A DNA stretch of 64,000 bases from Hysterangium stoloniferum (taxonomy: Eukaryota; Basidiomycota; Agaricomycetes; Hysterangiales; Hysterangiaceae). This document shows positions 12,001 through 22,146 of this stretch, in pieces. Each line of letters begins with the position of its first letter. Position 1 is the stretch's first letter. The position numbers and the translations under genes were made by a program. Location of the stretch: contig WHVD01000195.1 in NCBI GenBank assembly GCA_015178975.1, positions 79,811-143,810 of the forward strand. The letters run 5' to 3'. Below the pieces are notes generated by a model that was given only the letters and a program-made list of their open reading frames with translations, was not told the DNA's origin and made no database searches.

Positions 12001-15000
12001 TTCACAGACAACAGCCAGTCATGAGGGTCCACGGGCCGTGGATCCTGAACCGTTCAGCCCTCCAGACGCAATCGGTTTCCGAAACGCCACCTTTACATGG
12101 AGTGGCGATGAGCTGGAGGAAGATTGGAATGCATCCCGACGCATTTATTGCCTTCAAATAAAAGGAGAACTTTTTTTCAAATTGGGACAACTCAACCTTA
12201 TAATCGGCCCGACAGGCAGTGGAAAGACCAGTATGCTTATGGCCTTGTTGGGTCAGTAAATTAACAGGATTTCTGTGTCGCCAGCTTAAAATCCTATTTG
12301 TAGGCGAGATGCATTTTAAACCATGTAGTGAAGACGGGGGTTTCAATTTACCTCGCGATCGCGGCGTCGCATATGCTGCTCAAGAAGGTTGGGTTCAAAA
12401 TGACACCATCAAGGCAAGCGGGTCATCATTATGTGCGGTTCAACTATATCATCTCAATTCCAGGATAACATCCTATTTGGGGAGGCCTTCGACGAGGAAC
12501 GTTATAAGAAAGGTATTTCACCCATATCATGGTCTGACTTGACATATCTCAGTGTCCACGATGCCAGTGCTTCATCAGTGTGGTCTTGAACGAGATCTGA
12601 GCCTTTTCGATGCGGGGGACGAAACTGAAGTTGGGGAGAAGGGAATAACATTAAGGTATACATAAATTTCGAACCTCCTCTGAGCTATATTTGAATAACA
12701 GCGGTTTCAGTGGCGGTCAAAAAGCTAGAGTCACTCTCGCACGAGCAGTTTATTCTGATGCGCAGATTCTACTCCTTGACGATACTCTTGCTGCTCTGGA
12801 TGTACACACCTCTCGCCTCGTCATTGACGAATGCCTTCAAGGAGATCTCCTGAGAGGTCGCACGATATTACTTGTTGTAAGTATCTTGTTTTTTTGCAAT
12901 CACCTGAATTATCATAATCGTTGGCTATGTAAGACGCACAATGTTGCTATGGTGGCTCCAATCGCCAATTTCATTGTGTCCTTAGGCAACAATGGGACAA
13001 TTGTGAGTCAGGGCCCCGTAGATGAAGCTTTGAACAACGATGGTAGGCTACTGCGTGAAGCAGTGGCATCGGTGCATATTTCAGATAACACTGCAGAGAC
13101 TGTAAAATCAGGGGCACCTCCAAACAAAGACTCTAAAACTGGAGCGAAACTCGTGGTAGAAGAAGAGATCGCTTTGGGCCATGTTAACTGGCAGTCTCTT
13201 AAGCTATATCTCTCCAATTTAGGGAATTCTCGGTTTTGGATAGCATTCACTGGGGGATTAATACTCTCACAAATATGCAACTCTGTTGCTTCATGGTTCC
13301 TAGGATATTGGGCAAGTCAATACGAGCAGCAACCTGTCTGGAGAGTTCCTGTGGCATACTATATCTCTACATATGCCCTGATTTTGTTGGGCAACGCCGG
13401 ATGCCGCTGCATTGCTATGGCTTTCTTCATTTTTGGTTCTATAAAAGCGAGAACCTCTATTCTTTCACATATCTATCCGTTAATTGGTCTGTTTTTAGGC
13501 GTCACGCAATGTGCACCAAAGTCTAATCACTAGCATACTTGGAACTACACTTAGGTATGCAAACCCCCAACCCTCTCATATTTTTTCTCACGATTTCTTT
13601 GAAGATGGTTGGACACTGTGCCAACTGCGCGCATCATATCCAGATGTACCCAAGACATCCGTACCGTCGATGGTGCAATGCCGCAATTCTTTGCTGACCT
13701 GGTGGATGGTTCACTGACCATGCTGATCAAATTTGCGGCAGTGATCATCTTTGTACCCGCGTTTCTCCTCCCGGCGCTGGCAATGGGGATATGTTGTATT
13801 TTTTATGGACAGATGTACATCCATGCGCAATTCCCTATAAAACGCGAGATGTCCAACCGCCGATCACCGGTTATTGCACACTTCGGCGCTGCGATTGCCG
13901 GTTTGGGTAAATATTTGGCAGCTTGCCAGTCTTGTCGTGTTGACGAAGCGTAATTTAGTTTCAATCCGTGCTTACGGTGCCCAGGCAGCCTTTGTCTCAG
14001 AAAGCTTGACGCGCATTGATAAATACACCAGACCTGCCCGGACATACTATGGTGTCAACAGGTGCGGTTATTATATCTCTTGTTTAAATTTTGGGCACTT
14101 GATCTCTGGTAGATGGATTGGATTTCGAATTGATGCAATAGGGACTACATTTACAGCCTGTTTGGCGTTATATCTGGTGTACGGTAAAACACTCCGCACA
14201 CCCAGTGAGACCGGTTTCACGTTAGCAATGGCGGTAACATTTTCCGATAAAGTTTTATGGTGGGGTGAGTTTCTGCACATGACCAGATGTGCAACAATTT
14301 TAACACATCACAAACAGTTAGAATTTTCAATAAAATTCAAGTGCAGAGCAACAGGTTGTGCTCTAATATCGAACTATATAGTGCAATTGTGACCTTTATA
14401 CTCTGATGTTAGCCTAGAGCGTATAGAAGCCTATTTAAACATCGACCAAGAGACCAAGCCTACTACACTAGGAGTACCACCAGTTCATTGGCCGGCCTCT
14501 GGTTCACTCAGCGTGGAGAACCTATGTGCACGATATTCTGCTGATGGACCTGAGGTACTTCTTTCACGCAAATCACTCTCATCGTTTGCTAATTCGTGAT
14601 GCGAGGTCTTGCGCAACATATCCTTCGAAGTCAAGTCAGGCGAGCGGATAGGCGTCGTCGGTCGTACGGGAAGTGGGAAATCGTCCCTAACGCTATCTTT
14701 ATTGCGTTGTATCCCTACCGACGGTCAGGTTTTCTTGGACGGCCTAGCGACCACTTCTGTCAATCTCAATGCCTTAAGGTCGAGCGTCACGATTATACCA
14801 CAGATGCCTGAGCTTCTTAGTGGAACGCTGCGCGAGAATCTCGATCCTTTCTCAGAGCATTCAGACGCAACATTGAACGATGCTTTGCGTTCAGCAGGAT
14901 TATTTAGCTTGCAGGAACGTGGCGAAGAAACTTCAAACATCACCTTAGAGAGTGCGATATCCGGTCGTGGCAGAAACTTGTCTGTTGGCCAGCGCCAGAT

Positions 15001-15435
15001 TTTGGCACTAGCACGTGCCATCCTGAGACAGAGTAAACTTTTGATCCTGGATGAAGGTACTTAAATGAGTCAGACAGAAGAGCAGCAGCTGACCCAGAAC
15101 ACAGCGACTAGCGCGATTGATTATGCAACAGATTCGATTATTCAAAATACACTGAGAGAAACCTTAAAGGATGCGACTTTGATTACAGTGGCGCATAGGC
15201 TGCAAACGGTCCGTTATTTTCCAATTTGTTCCTCCTTAAGATAATAATTTGCCTGTAGATCATGGATGCTGACAAGGTCATGGTGTTGGATGCCGGAAAT
15301 ATGGTCGAATTCGATACGCCAAGCAATTTACTGAAGAAAGACGGGGGATATTTAAAGTCTTTGGTGGATGAGAGTGGGGACCGGGCTGTATTGTATGAGA
15401 TGGCTGAGAAGGCATCTCGACGCCAGCTAGTGTAA
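9025..15435 (+). CDS. ABCC/MRP-type ABC transporter, copy 2 (complete, multi-exon)
   Basis: Tandem paralogue of the gene at 1-6401 with the same exon plan. The proposed start is ATG 9025: a 56-nt first exon, then intron 9081-9134 (gtttgt..ttaag with a ctaatac branch site) joins in phase to the TMD0 helix exon. An in-frame TGA at 9124 blocks a longer second exon. Later joins include 9519/9569 and 9832/9885. Domain order is TMD0, linker ([11 protein letters not shown]), TMD1 with KMFGWED, NBD1 (GPTGSGKTS about 12212; SGGQKAR about 12712; LLLDDTLAALD; THN), TMD2 (13180-14270) and NBD2 (GRTGSGKSS about 14661; LSVGQRQ about 14979; LLILDEATSAVD). TAA is at 15433-15435. NBD1 carries the usual ABCC Asp in place of the catalytic Glu. 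No inactivating change was seen. The start codon is the least certain point. Confidence 0.87.
12414..12463 (+). other. GC-AG intron in NBD1 of ABCC copy 2
   Basis: Donor AAG|gcaagc, acceptor tccag; joins TIK to DNILFGEAF. Same position as the GC-AG intron at 3365-3413 in copy 1. Confidence 0.85.
13447..13498 (+). other. Second GC-AG intron in ABCC copy 2
   Basis: Donor AAA|gcgaga, acceptor tttttag; joins FGSIK to ASRNVHQSL. Same position as the intron at 4400-4457. Reading through shifts the following coding block out of frame. Confidence 0.75.
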
Positions 15436-16253
15436 CTTATGGTATCACATAACTCTGCCATGTAGCAACTACACCGCAGGTGGACTCGTGACACAGTGAG
15501 AGTGTAGCTGTATCGGCCTGTTCTATGCTAATTTTAAGTAAAATAACAATACGGGGACATGATAGCTTTTTTCAGCCATGGTTTGAGGAAGAGGATTGGC
15601 ATGCTGAAATTGGTCCGTGCTGCGTTCAGGGAAAATGATAAGTTGAGAAACCTAAAAAATTCAGTACACTTAGCTATAAATCATAATTTCAAATTGCTTT
15701 GGATATTTTCAAACGCTATGGTGCAGTTCACTTATGTACCACCAATTTTGTGTATACGGTTTTGCACACTCAAAAAAAAATATGGTTATATAGAGATTTG
15801 TCTTTTTCTTTGCATGAAAACAGAGCAAAATTTTTCCATCAACAGGACCCCATGCAGGAAGTGTGTCTGACAATGCATAAACCTTGCTTGTTCTAAGAAG
15901 ACAACTTTGAATCACGAGTGATTTTCATGAACCATGAAATTAACAAAACAGGAAACTTGTGACTGTTTCTAACCACACTGGAGGCACAGGTTTTAGGAGT
16001 CGGAAAACCTTCCCAAAATCTTAATATTCAAGCATTGTTTGAAGTGAAAAACTGTTTGAAAACTTCAAGTTTTAGTAGGTTTTCTGAGGTGGAGTATCAT
16101 ATCTGAAATCTGTAAAAATTTGCATCAGGAAATGTTGGAGAAACACCATTGGGAATCTTACAAAATCTTGTATTTTGTTTGGGTTTTTCTGCCCAACAAA
16201 ATCAAATAAAAATCTTACTATTGTGCCTAAGCAAATCAATTGAAAACTATATA
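15436..16253. other. Flank between ABCC copy 2 and Tc1 element T1
   Basis: No gene recognised. AT-rich, with short ORFs that match nothing I know. Confidence 0.4.
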
Positions 16254-17196
16254 CAGTGGCTTCCAAAACTGTCCCAATGTTTTGGTAATTCTCAATAAAT
16301 GCTTTATAACCTACCGAATAAAATTTCTACAATAGTGAAATTATTCTCACATATACCTTAGCATACTAGCTTTGATATACCCAAATATTGCATAATATAG
16401 ATGGATATTGGTGTCACAGTGAATATTTAAAAATGACCAATCATTGGGATGGTTTTGCAACCCTCTCCTTTCACACATTTCATTATATCATTCTTATCAT
16501 GAAAGCTATTTCCCCTCTCAAAAGAGAACAAGCCATCTCCCTCCTACAAAATGGACTCTCCAATAGGAATGTAGCCTCTACAACAGGTCTTAGCAAATCT
16601 ACTATCAGTAGAATTGCTCAGGAGATAGAGATAGACAAAGAAAACCTGAAAGGAGGATGTCCATCCAAGCTTTCTCCTACTGACCAAAGGAGGATCATAT
16701 GTCAAATCACCTCTGGCAAACTAGATAATGCTGTCCAGGCCACACACTACATTAATTCCATCAATAAATATCATGTCTCACCCAAAATAGTCAGAAGGAT
16801 CTTGAAACAGCATGGTTTCAAAGCTGTAGTCAATGCAAAAAGACCTTTGCTCAGGTTCAACATAGAAAGGCCAGGTTAAGCTTTGCCCTCAAGTACCAAA
16901 ACTGGACTGCGGATGATCAGAAAAGGGTCTTGTGGTCTGATGAGACCAATATCAATAAGATTGGGTCAGATGGACATCAATATGTGTTGAAGAAAGCTCA
17001 CTTTCTGATAGGACAACCCAACTTACAGTCAAGTATGGAGGTGGAGATATCATGGTGTAGGGCTGTATGGGTTGGAATGGAGTGGGAATGCTTGCAGATA
17101 TTGAAGGAAGGATGGATTCTGCACAATATGTGGAGATCCTGGTTCAGAATTTGTCCCAGAGTATTGAAGATTTGGATATTCCAGCAGATGAGGCCA

Positions 17197-19168
17197 TGTT
17201 ATGTATTTTTAGGTTTTTCCAATTTTTAACCAATCTCCCCCTAAACAAATTGATAAAAACAAGTTCAAATGTACTTATATTGCGACGAAATTATTGTACA
17301 ATACTCTCCTAAATTTAACCTGATTTTTACAATTTATTTCATATTTTTATGATTTATTTTGGGAGAACTATTGAAATTCTACTGTTTATTCTTTTTTAAC
17401 TAAAAATCTTCGAAGTCGGCCTTCTGGCGCTTATTGCACAACGCGCGGGAATATTCGTCACAACGGTGACATTCGTCACAACGGTGACATTCGTCACAAC
17501 GGTGACATTCGTCACAACGGTGACATTCGTCACAACGGTGACATTCGTCACAACGGTGACATTCGTCACAACGGTGACATTCGTCACAACGGTGACATTC
17601 GTCACAACGGTGACATTCGTCACAACGGTGACATTCGTCACAATGGTGACCTTCGTCACAACAAGTGACTGTCGTCACAACGGTGACTGTCGTCACAACG
17701 GTGACTGTCGTCACAACGGTGACTGTCGTCACAACAAGTGACCGTCGTCACAAAATGTGACGACTTGTCACAAACGCGACATGCGCGGGAAAATTAAGTA
17801 ATCAACACGCGCGCACAAAACTCAGCAACTTCGCGACGCGCGAGAACATTACATCAGCATATATGCTACAATGGAAAGTAGCAGAAACTCCTGGAATATT
17901 CCAGCAGATTCCAGGTAAAATAGCTAAAAATAGGTAAAACAAGTAGCTAGAACATTCTCCCATGTCTCAGATTTTACTGTATATAAGGAGCTCTGCTCCA
18001 CCACTGAAATATAACTCATTTTAACTCATTTACTACACCACATCAGTGTGCCACTGCAGCAGCAGTTATATTCCACCCCTAATTGGGCTGTTGGACAAAT
18101 ACATACATACACTTAGTCACCTCTAGTTGAGCTGCTGACCTAAGCTAACCCTGAATCCCTTAACCACCTCTAGTTGAGCTGTTGGTTATCAATAAATAAT
18201 AAATAAATAAATATATCAACTGTTCCCTTTTTGCCACCTCTTAGTTGAGTAGCTGGCTATCCTTTATTACTAATCCACCTCTAGTTGAGTAGTTGGTTAT
18301 CAATTAAAGTAATAAATATATTAGGTTATATTGAGATTAGGAATACATATATTCTAATTTCTACCCGGTTTTTGGCATAAATAAATACTGAGAATATTCT
18401 TGCAAAATCCTTAAGACTACATTAAGATCCTGATAAGTTAGTATCACAGTAGACCCTGTAGGTTAGTGTAAATAAAGCATATATTAGCCAAATAGTGTTT
18501 TATTGTAATCCTGCCTGTCTTACCACACATTGGCTACATTATTCCGACCCGATCAAGATCTATTTTTTTATCTCTCTGCCTTTTGTTCTATTTATAATTC
18601 CTTAAACCTTATTTCCATCATCCCATTGTTAATTCAGGTATATTAGATTGACAATAGTCCTTTCCGAGGGTAGTTAGTTATTCCACCCCCCTACCAGATA
18701 GCTATCATGTTCTCCCCCTATGATCAACAAAGAGAACTTTGTCCTGTCCGTTGCTGACTGAGTGAGGCTGATACCAACAGCCTTTCATTTATTCTATATC
18801 TAATCTTTTGACCTGTTTATTAATATTTTTACTGTTTGATAAATAGTATAAAATATATATAAACTAGCTAGAATCGAAGTTGAATCTAGTTTCGGAATCA
18901 GTGAATTGTTATTCATATTTTAGTAGTGTTTTTACAGAAAAAGAACAAGCTTGCACAAGCAGCTCTCAAAGCCTTCTTTGCGAAGTAGGGTGCATATATT
19001 CAAGTAAACTCTTGACTTCAGGGGTTCTAAGTCTATTTAGGCTGCCACTGATTAATATCAAATACTTAAATTATTTTACCTTGCAGTGAATTGAGTATTT
19101 GCACATTTTGATAGAGCATTGGACTCCTTTTTCGGAAAATAGTATTAAAATAAGGCTAATACATCACA
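17197..19168. mobile_element. Solo LTR-C, 1,972 bp, with 5-bp TSD GGCCA
   Basis: Begins TGTTATGTATT and ends AATACATCACA (inverted ends TGTKATGTATT). It is flanked by ggcca at 17192-17196 and 19169-19173 inside the T1 transposase gene. No RT or other protein domain is seen inside. A palindromic array occupies 17452-17780, a TATA-like gtatataagg lies at about 17980, and degenerate copies of a cacctctagttgag motif occur at about 18070-18300. It is unusually long for an LTR. The TG..CA ends plus 5-bp TSD support a solo LTR over a TIR transposon. Confidence 0.75.
17452..17780. repeat. 18-bp tandem array of GTGAC/GTCAC palindromes
   Basis: About 11 copies of gtgacattcgtcacaacg are followed by about 4 copies of the variant gtgactgtcgtcacaacg and then degenerate units. 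Each unit holds GTGAC-N4-GTCAC and overlaps GTCAC-N4-GTGAC with its neighbour, so the array is a chain of short hairpins or dyad sites. Each main unit keeps two CpGs. Long open frames on both strands here are a by-product of the 18-bp period. Confidence 0.93.
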
Positions 19169-19715
19169 GGCCATTTTCCGGCAGGATAATAACCTAAACA
19201 CATATCCAAGATGGCACAAAAATGGTTTTTTGAAAATCATATTCAGGTGTTAGACTGGACAGCACAGTCTCCTGACCTGAATCCCATAGAACATCTTTGA
19301 TTCCACCTGAAGAAACAGCTCCAGAAATATTCTTCACCATTAAAGGGAGTTTAGGGGTTATAGGAGAGGGTGGAAGTGGAATGGGCAAAGATTGAGCCTC
19401 AGAAGTGTCAGAAACTGATCAAAAATATGCCCAGAAGACTTGATGCTATAATAAAGCTTAAGGGAGGCCATATAAAGTACTAGAATAACAAGATATCCGA
19501 TTCGAAAAGGGTGGTTGCAAAACTGTCCCAATGATTGGTCATTTTTAAATATTCACTGTGACACCAATATCCATCTATATTATATACTATTTGGGTATAT
19601 CAAAGCTAGTATGCTAAGGTATATGTGAGAATAATGTCACTATTTTAGAAAATTTATTCGGTAGGTTATAAAGCATTTATTGAGAATTACCAAAACATTG
19701 GGACAGTTTTGGAAG

Positions 19716-20883
19716 TATATGCACCCGCACCCTATATACACCAATTGTCAGTTTACTGGAATTCCTGCTGGACTCTGTATGTCAGACTTGTCCACATTTG
19801 ACTTCATTACTTCATGTATCAGTCGCCAGAACACCCGCCAGACTCCATCCCTGTCTATCTCCAACCCTGTCCCACACATCAGTCACCAGACCCAGCTCAG
19901 AAAACCCATCAGCCCTCTAACTGAGCCCCATTCCCGCTATAGTCAAATGACCTGTCACGATTCAGACTCCACTCCCGCTCCACTCCCGCTCCACTCCCGC
20001 TCCACTCCCGCTCCACTCCCGCTCCACTCCCGCTCCACTCCCGCTCCACTCCCGCTCCACTCCGCTCCACTCCCGCTCCACTCCGCTCCACTCCCGCTCC
20101 ACTCCCGCTCCACTCCCGCTCCACTCCCGCTCCACTCCGCTCCACTCCCGCTCCACTCCCGCTCCACTCCCGCTCCACTCCGCTCCACTCCCGCTCCACT
20201 CCCGCTCCACTCCCGCTCCACTCCCGCTCCACTCCCGCTCCACTCCCGCTCCACTCCCGCTCCACTCCGCTCCACTCCCGCTCCACTCCCGCTCCACTCC
20301 CGCTCCACTCCCGCTCCACTCCCGCTCCACTCCCGCTCCACTCCCGCTCCACTCCCGCTCCACTCCCGCTCCACTCCCGCTCCATTCTCATTATGGTTTT
20401 TTATGACCTGTCATGATTCAGACTCCACTCCATTCTGTCCTGTTCCTAACACCAAGTTTGGTGTTTATTTATCTTGTTTTATGTTTGTTAGTTTCATTTT
20501 CATTATTACTGGATTTGGTATGTTATTCATTCCACAGTCTATATAGTCTGGTAGATGTTGTACATCCAATCCGTTAGAAAATCAGCTTAGATTCTCCCCA
20601 GTAATCTTAGTATATTTTCCACTCTAAATTCCTTTTTGAAACACACCATTTTTACTAGTTGGAGCCCACGGGCTCCGATGCATCTATCACTCAACCTCCG
20701 ACTTATCTATCTCGACTCCCCCTCTCAACCCATGAACCCCACCCAGACTCCCTGGGATTCCCATCTGCCCATTTGAAATTGGACAAGACGATCTCGCAAG
20801 GGTGCAGCCTATAAGCTGAAGCCAAGTCCTACCGGCTTTCCCATGGGTTTCTCTGGAAACCCTCTGTGTATGCACCCTTAACA
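19716..20883 (+). repeat. 5' LTR of G1 (left end missing) with 11-bp minisatellite
   Basis: Matches the G-family LTR (compare 58661-59479) from tatatgcaccc onward and ends ccttaaca at 20883. About 50 bp of the left end are absent, and T1 lies directly against the break. The conserved ataagctgaagccaagtcc motif is at 20811-20829. Confidence 0.85.
19968..20386. repeat. 11-bp minisatellite (ctccactcccg) in the G1 5' LTR
   Basis: About 38-40 units of 11 bp with occasional 10-bp units. The seed appears as a few related bases in unexpanded G LTRs (about 58945-58975: gactccgctcccgctccg). Because 11 is not a multiple of 3, all minus-strand frames stay open; these are not genes. Confidence 0.93.
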
Positions 20884-20917
20884 GTATTTTCTGACTAAGA
20901 CTCACAGATTGTTCAAT

Positions 20918-21909
20918 ATGCCACCAAGAAGAAAAGTGCACGCACAGGCATCATTACCTTGACCGTCAACTCTTCATTCCCCACTTACTTTGTATACCAG
21001 CCAGACACTCACAAACCATCTGGACACCATGCAAGAAGCCTGTATCGAAGAAGTCCTGGAAAACCAGGATGAATCTGAGCATGAGGATGAGTCTGTGGCC
21101 CCTGACAAGGGCAAGGGTGTTGGAAATCCTCCATCTAACAATCAACTGCCACTTTTGGACCCCATCTCTGAGTATTTAGCAACCACTTTAGAAAGGTTGA
21201 TGAATCATATGCTCAGAGAAGGCAAAAAGAAGGATCTGGAACCTCCACGGTCAAAAGTCAATGCTCTGGAACCCTTCACAGGTTCCAACCCAAACAAACT
21301 TTCCACTTTCCTCATGCAATGTTGCTTCAATTTCCACAATCAATCTGCCACATTCTCCACAGACTCCCAAAAAGTCAACTACACACTTTCATACTTGTCA
21401 GGATCTGTGTTGAAATGGTTCAAACCGGCTTTTAGCGGACTTTCTGAGGAAGAGTCGCTTTGGCTCAAAGATTGGGATGCTTTTGTTGAGGAGCTTGAAA
21501 CCAACTTTGGCCTGTATGACCTGACTGGAGAAGCTGAGAACAGTCTCACTAATCTTTGTATGAAGGACATGCAGTGCATCATGGACTATATTGTCCAATT
21601 CAATAATGTTGAAGCTTGTTGTCAGTGGGGTGATCCCGCTCTCCACCACCAATTCTATGCTGGTCTGCCATCCCACCTTAAAGATGAAGTCTCGAAAGGA
21701 GAAGATGGCAAGCCAAAAACCCTGTCCCGTATGTGCCTTAAGGCTCAAAATACAGATGCATGTTATTGGGAATGTCGTGTGGAAGTTGCCCACGAGACTC
21801 CACAGACAAAGTGAACAGGTCCATGGCCAATAAGACCAACAACAACAACTGGTCAACCAGCAACCAAAACTCCACACAATCTGACAAGAAGTATGATAAA
21901 AAGTCTTCT

Positions 21910-21962
<53 letters not shown>

Positions 21963-22146
21963 AGGTCAACAGTCTGGCAAGCAAGCCAGAAAACCCGACT
22001 TCACAGGCAAGCTCGGACCCGATGGCAAATTGACCCTACAAGAAAGACAATATCATATGGACAATAACCTCTGTCTCTTGTGTGGGAAACCCAGTCATCA
22101 AGTCCCAGAATGTCTGCTGGCAAAAGCAAACTCTGCAAAAGTTTGA
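20918..22146 (+). pseudogene. Gag of G1
   Basis: Starts MPPRRK at ATG 20918. It has an early TGA at about 20960 (G4 has GGA there) and a frameshift near 21812. It carries the capsid-like region (FTGSNPNKLSTFLMQC) and ends with one CCHC zinc knuckle, CLLCGKPSHQVPEC (about 22074). Between them a run of about 17 aac triplets (21910-21960) codes poly-Asn. Gag packages element RNA; this copy cannot be made whole. Confidence 0.85.

Larger units (their letters stand above)
16500..19460 (+). pseudogene. Tc1 transposase of T1, interrupted and frameshifted
   Basis: The N-terminal part starts at ATG 16500 with the paired HTH DNA-binding region (LSKSTISRIAQ about 16590; VSPKIVRRILKQHGF about 16775). A frameshift follows near 16876, then the first catalytic Asp block LWSDETN (about 16930), another frameshift, and the reading ends at 17196 where LTR-C is inserted. 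Coding resumes at 19169 with the second Asp block (RQDNN, about 19178) and the SPDLNPIEH block with the catalytic Glu (about 19270). Two broken halves of a DDE-family transposase; it acts, when intact, on the element's own TIRs. Confidence 0.85.
16254..19715 (+). mobile_element. Tc1/mariner element T1, split by a solo LTR
   Basis: The left end starts TA|CAGTGGCTTCC at 16254, with a ~210-bp terminal inverted repeat to about 16465. Its inverse lies at about 19505-19715. Each TIR has an outer motif (ccaaaactgtcccaatg) and an inner inverted version (cattgggatggttttgcaa), the arrangement of two transposase sites per end. The right TIR lacks the last ~6 bp (ccactg) and abuts G-family LTR sequence, so this end was trimmed or rearranged. 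The element is dead: its transposase is split by LTR-C at 17197-19168 and frameshifted. Confidence 0.88.

Noticed and set aside
17396-17741. Overlapping open frames of 87-110 codons on both strands
   Set aside because: They are the 18-bp array read in different frames; the period is a multiple of 3, so frames stay open by chance.
17452-17780. CRISPR-like array
   Set aside because: Units are contiguous with no unique spacers, and the genome is eukaryotic.
17198-19167. TIR DNA transposon with 7-bp duplication
   Set aside because: Including the adjacent bases gives TG..CA ends and a perfect 5-bp duplication GGCCA, which fits a solo LTR better.
19909-20391. Three long minus-strand ORFs rich in Glu/Ser/Gly/Trp
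   Set aside because: All three frames of an 11-bp minisatellite in an LTR; no start context or family.
21738-21962. Poly-Leu ORF on the minus strand
   Set aside because: Antisense reading of the AAC run in G1 gag.
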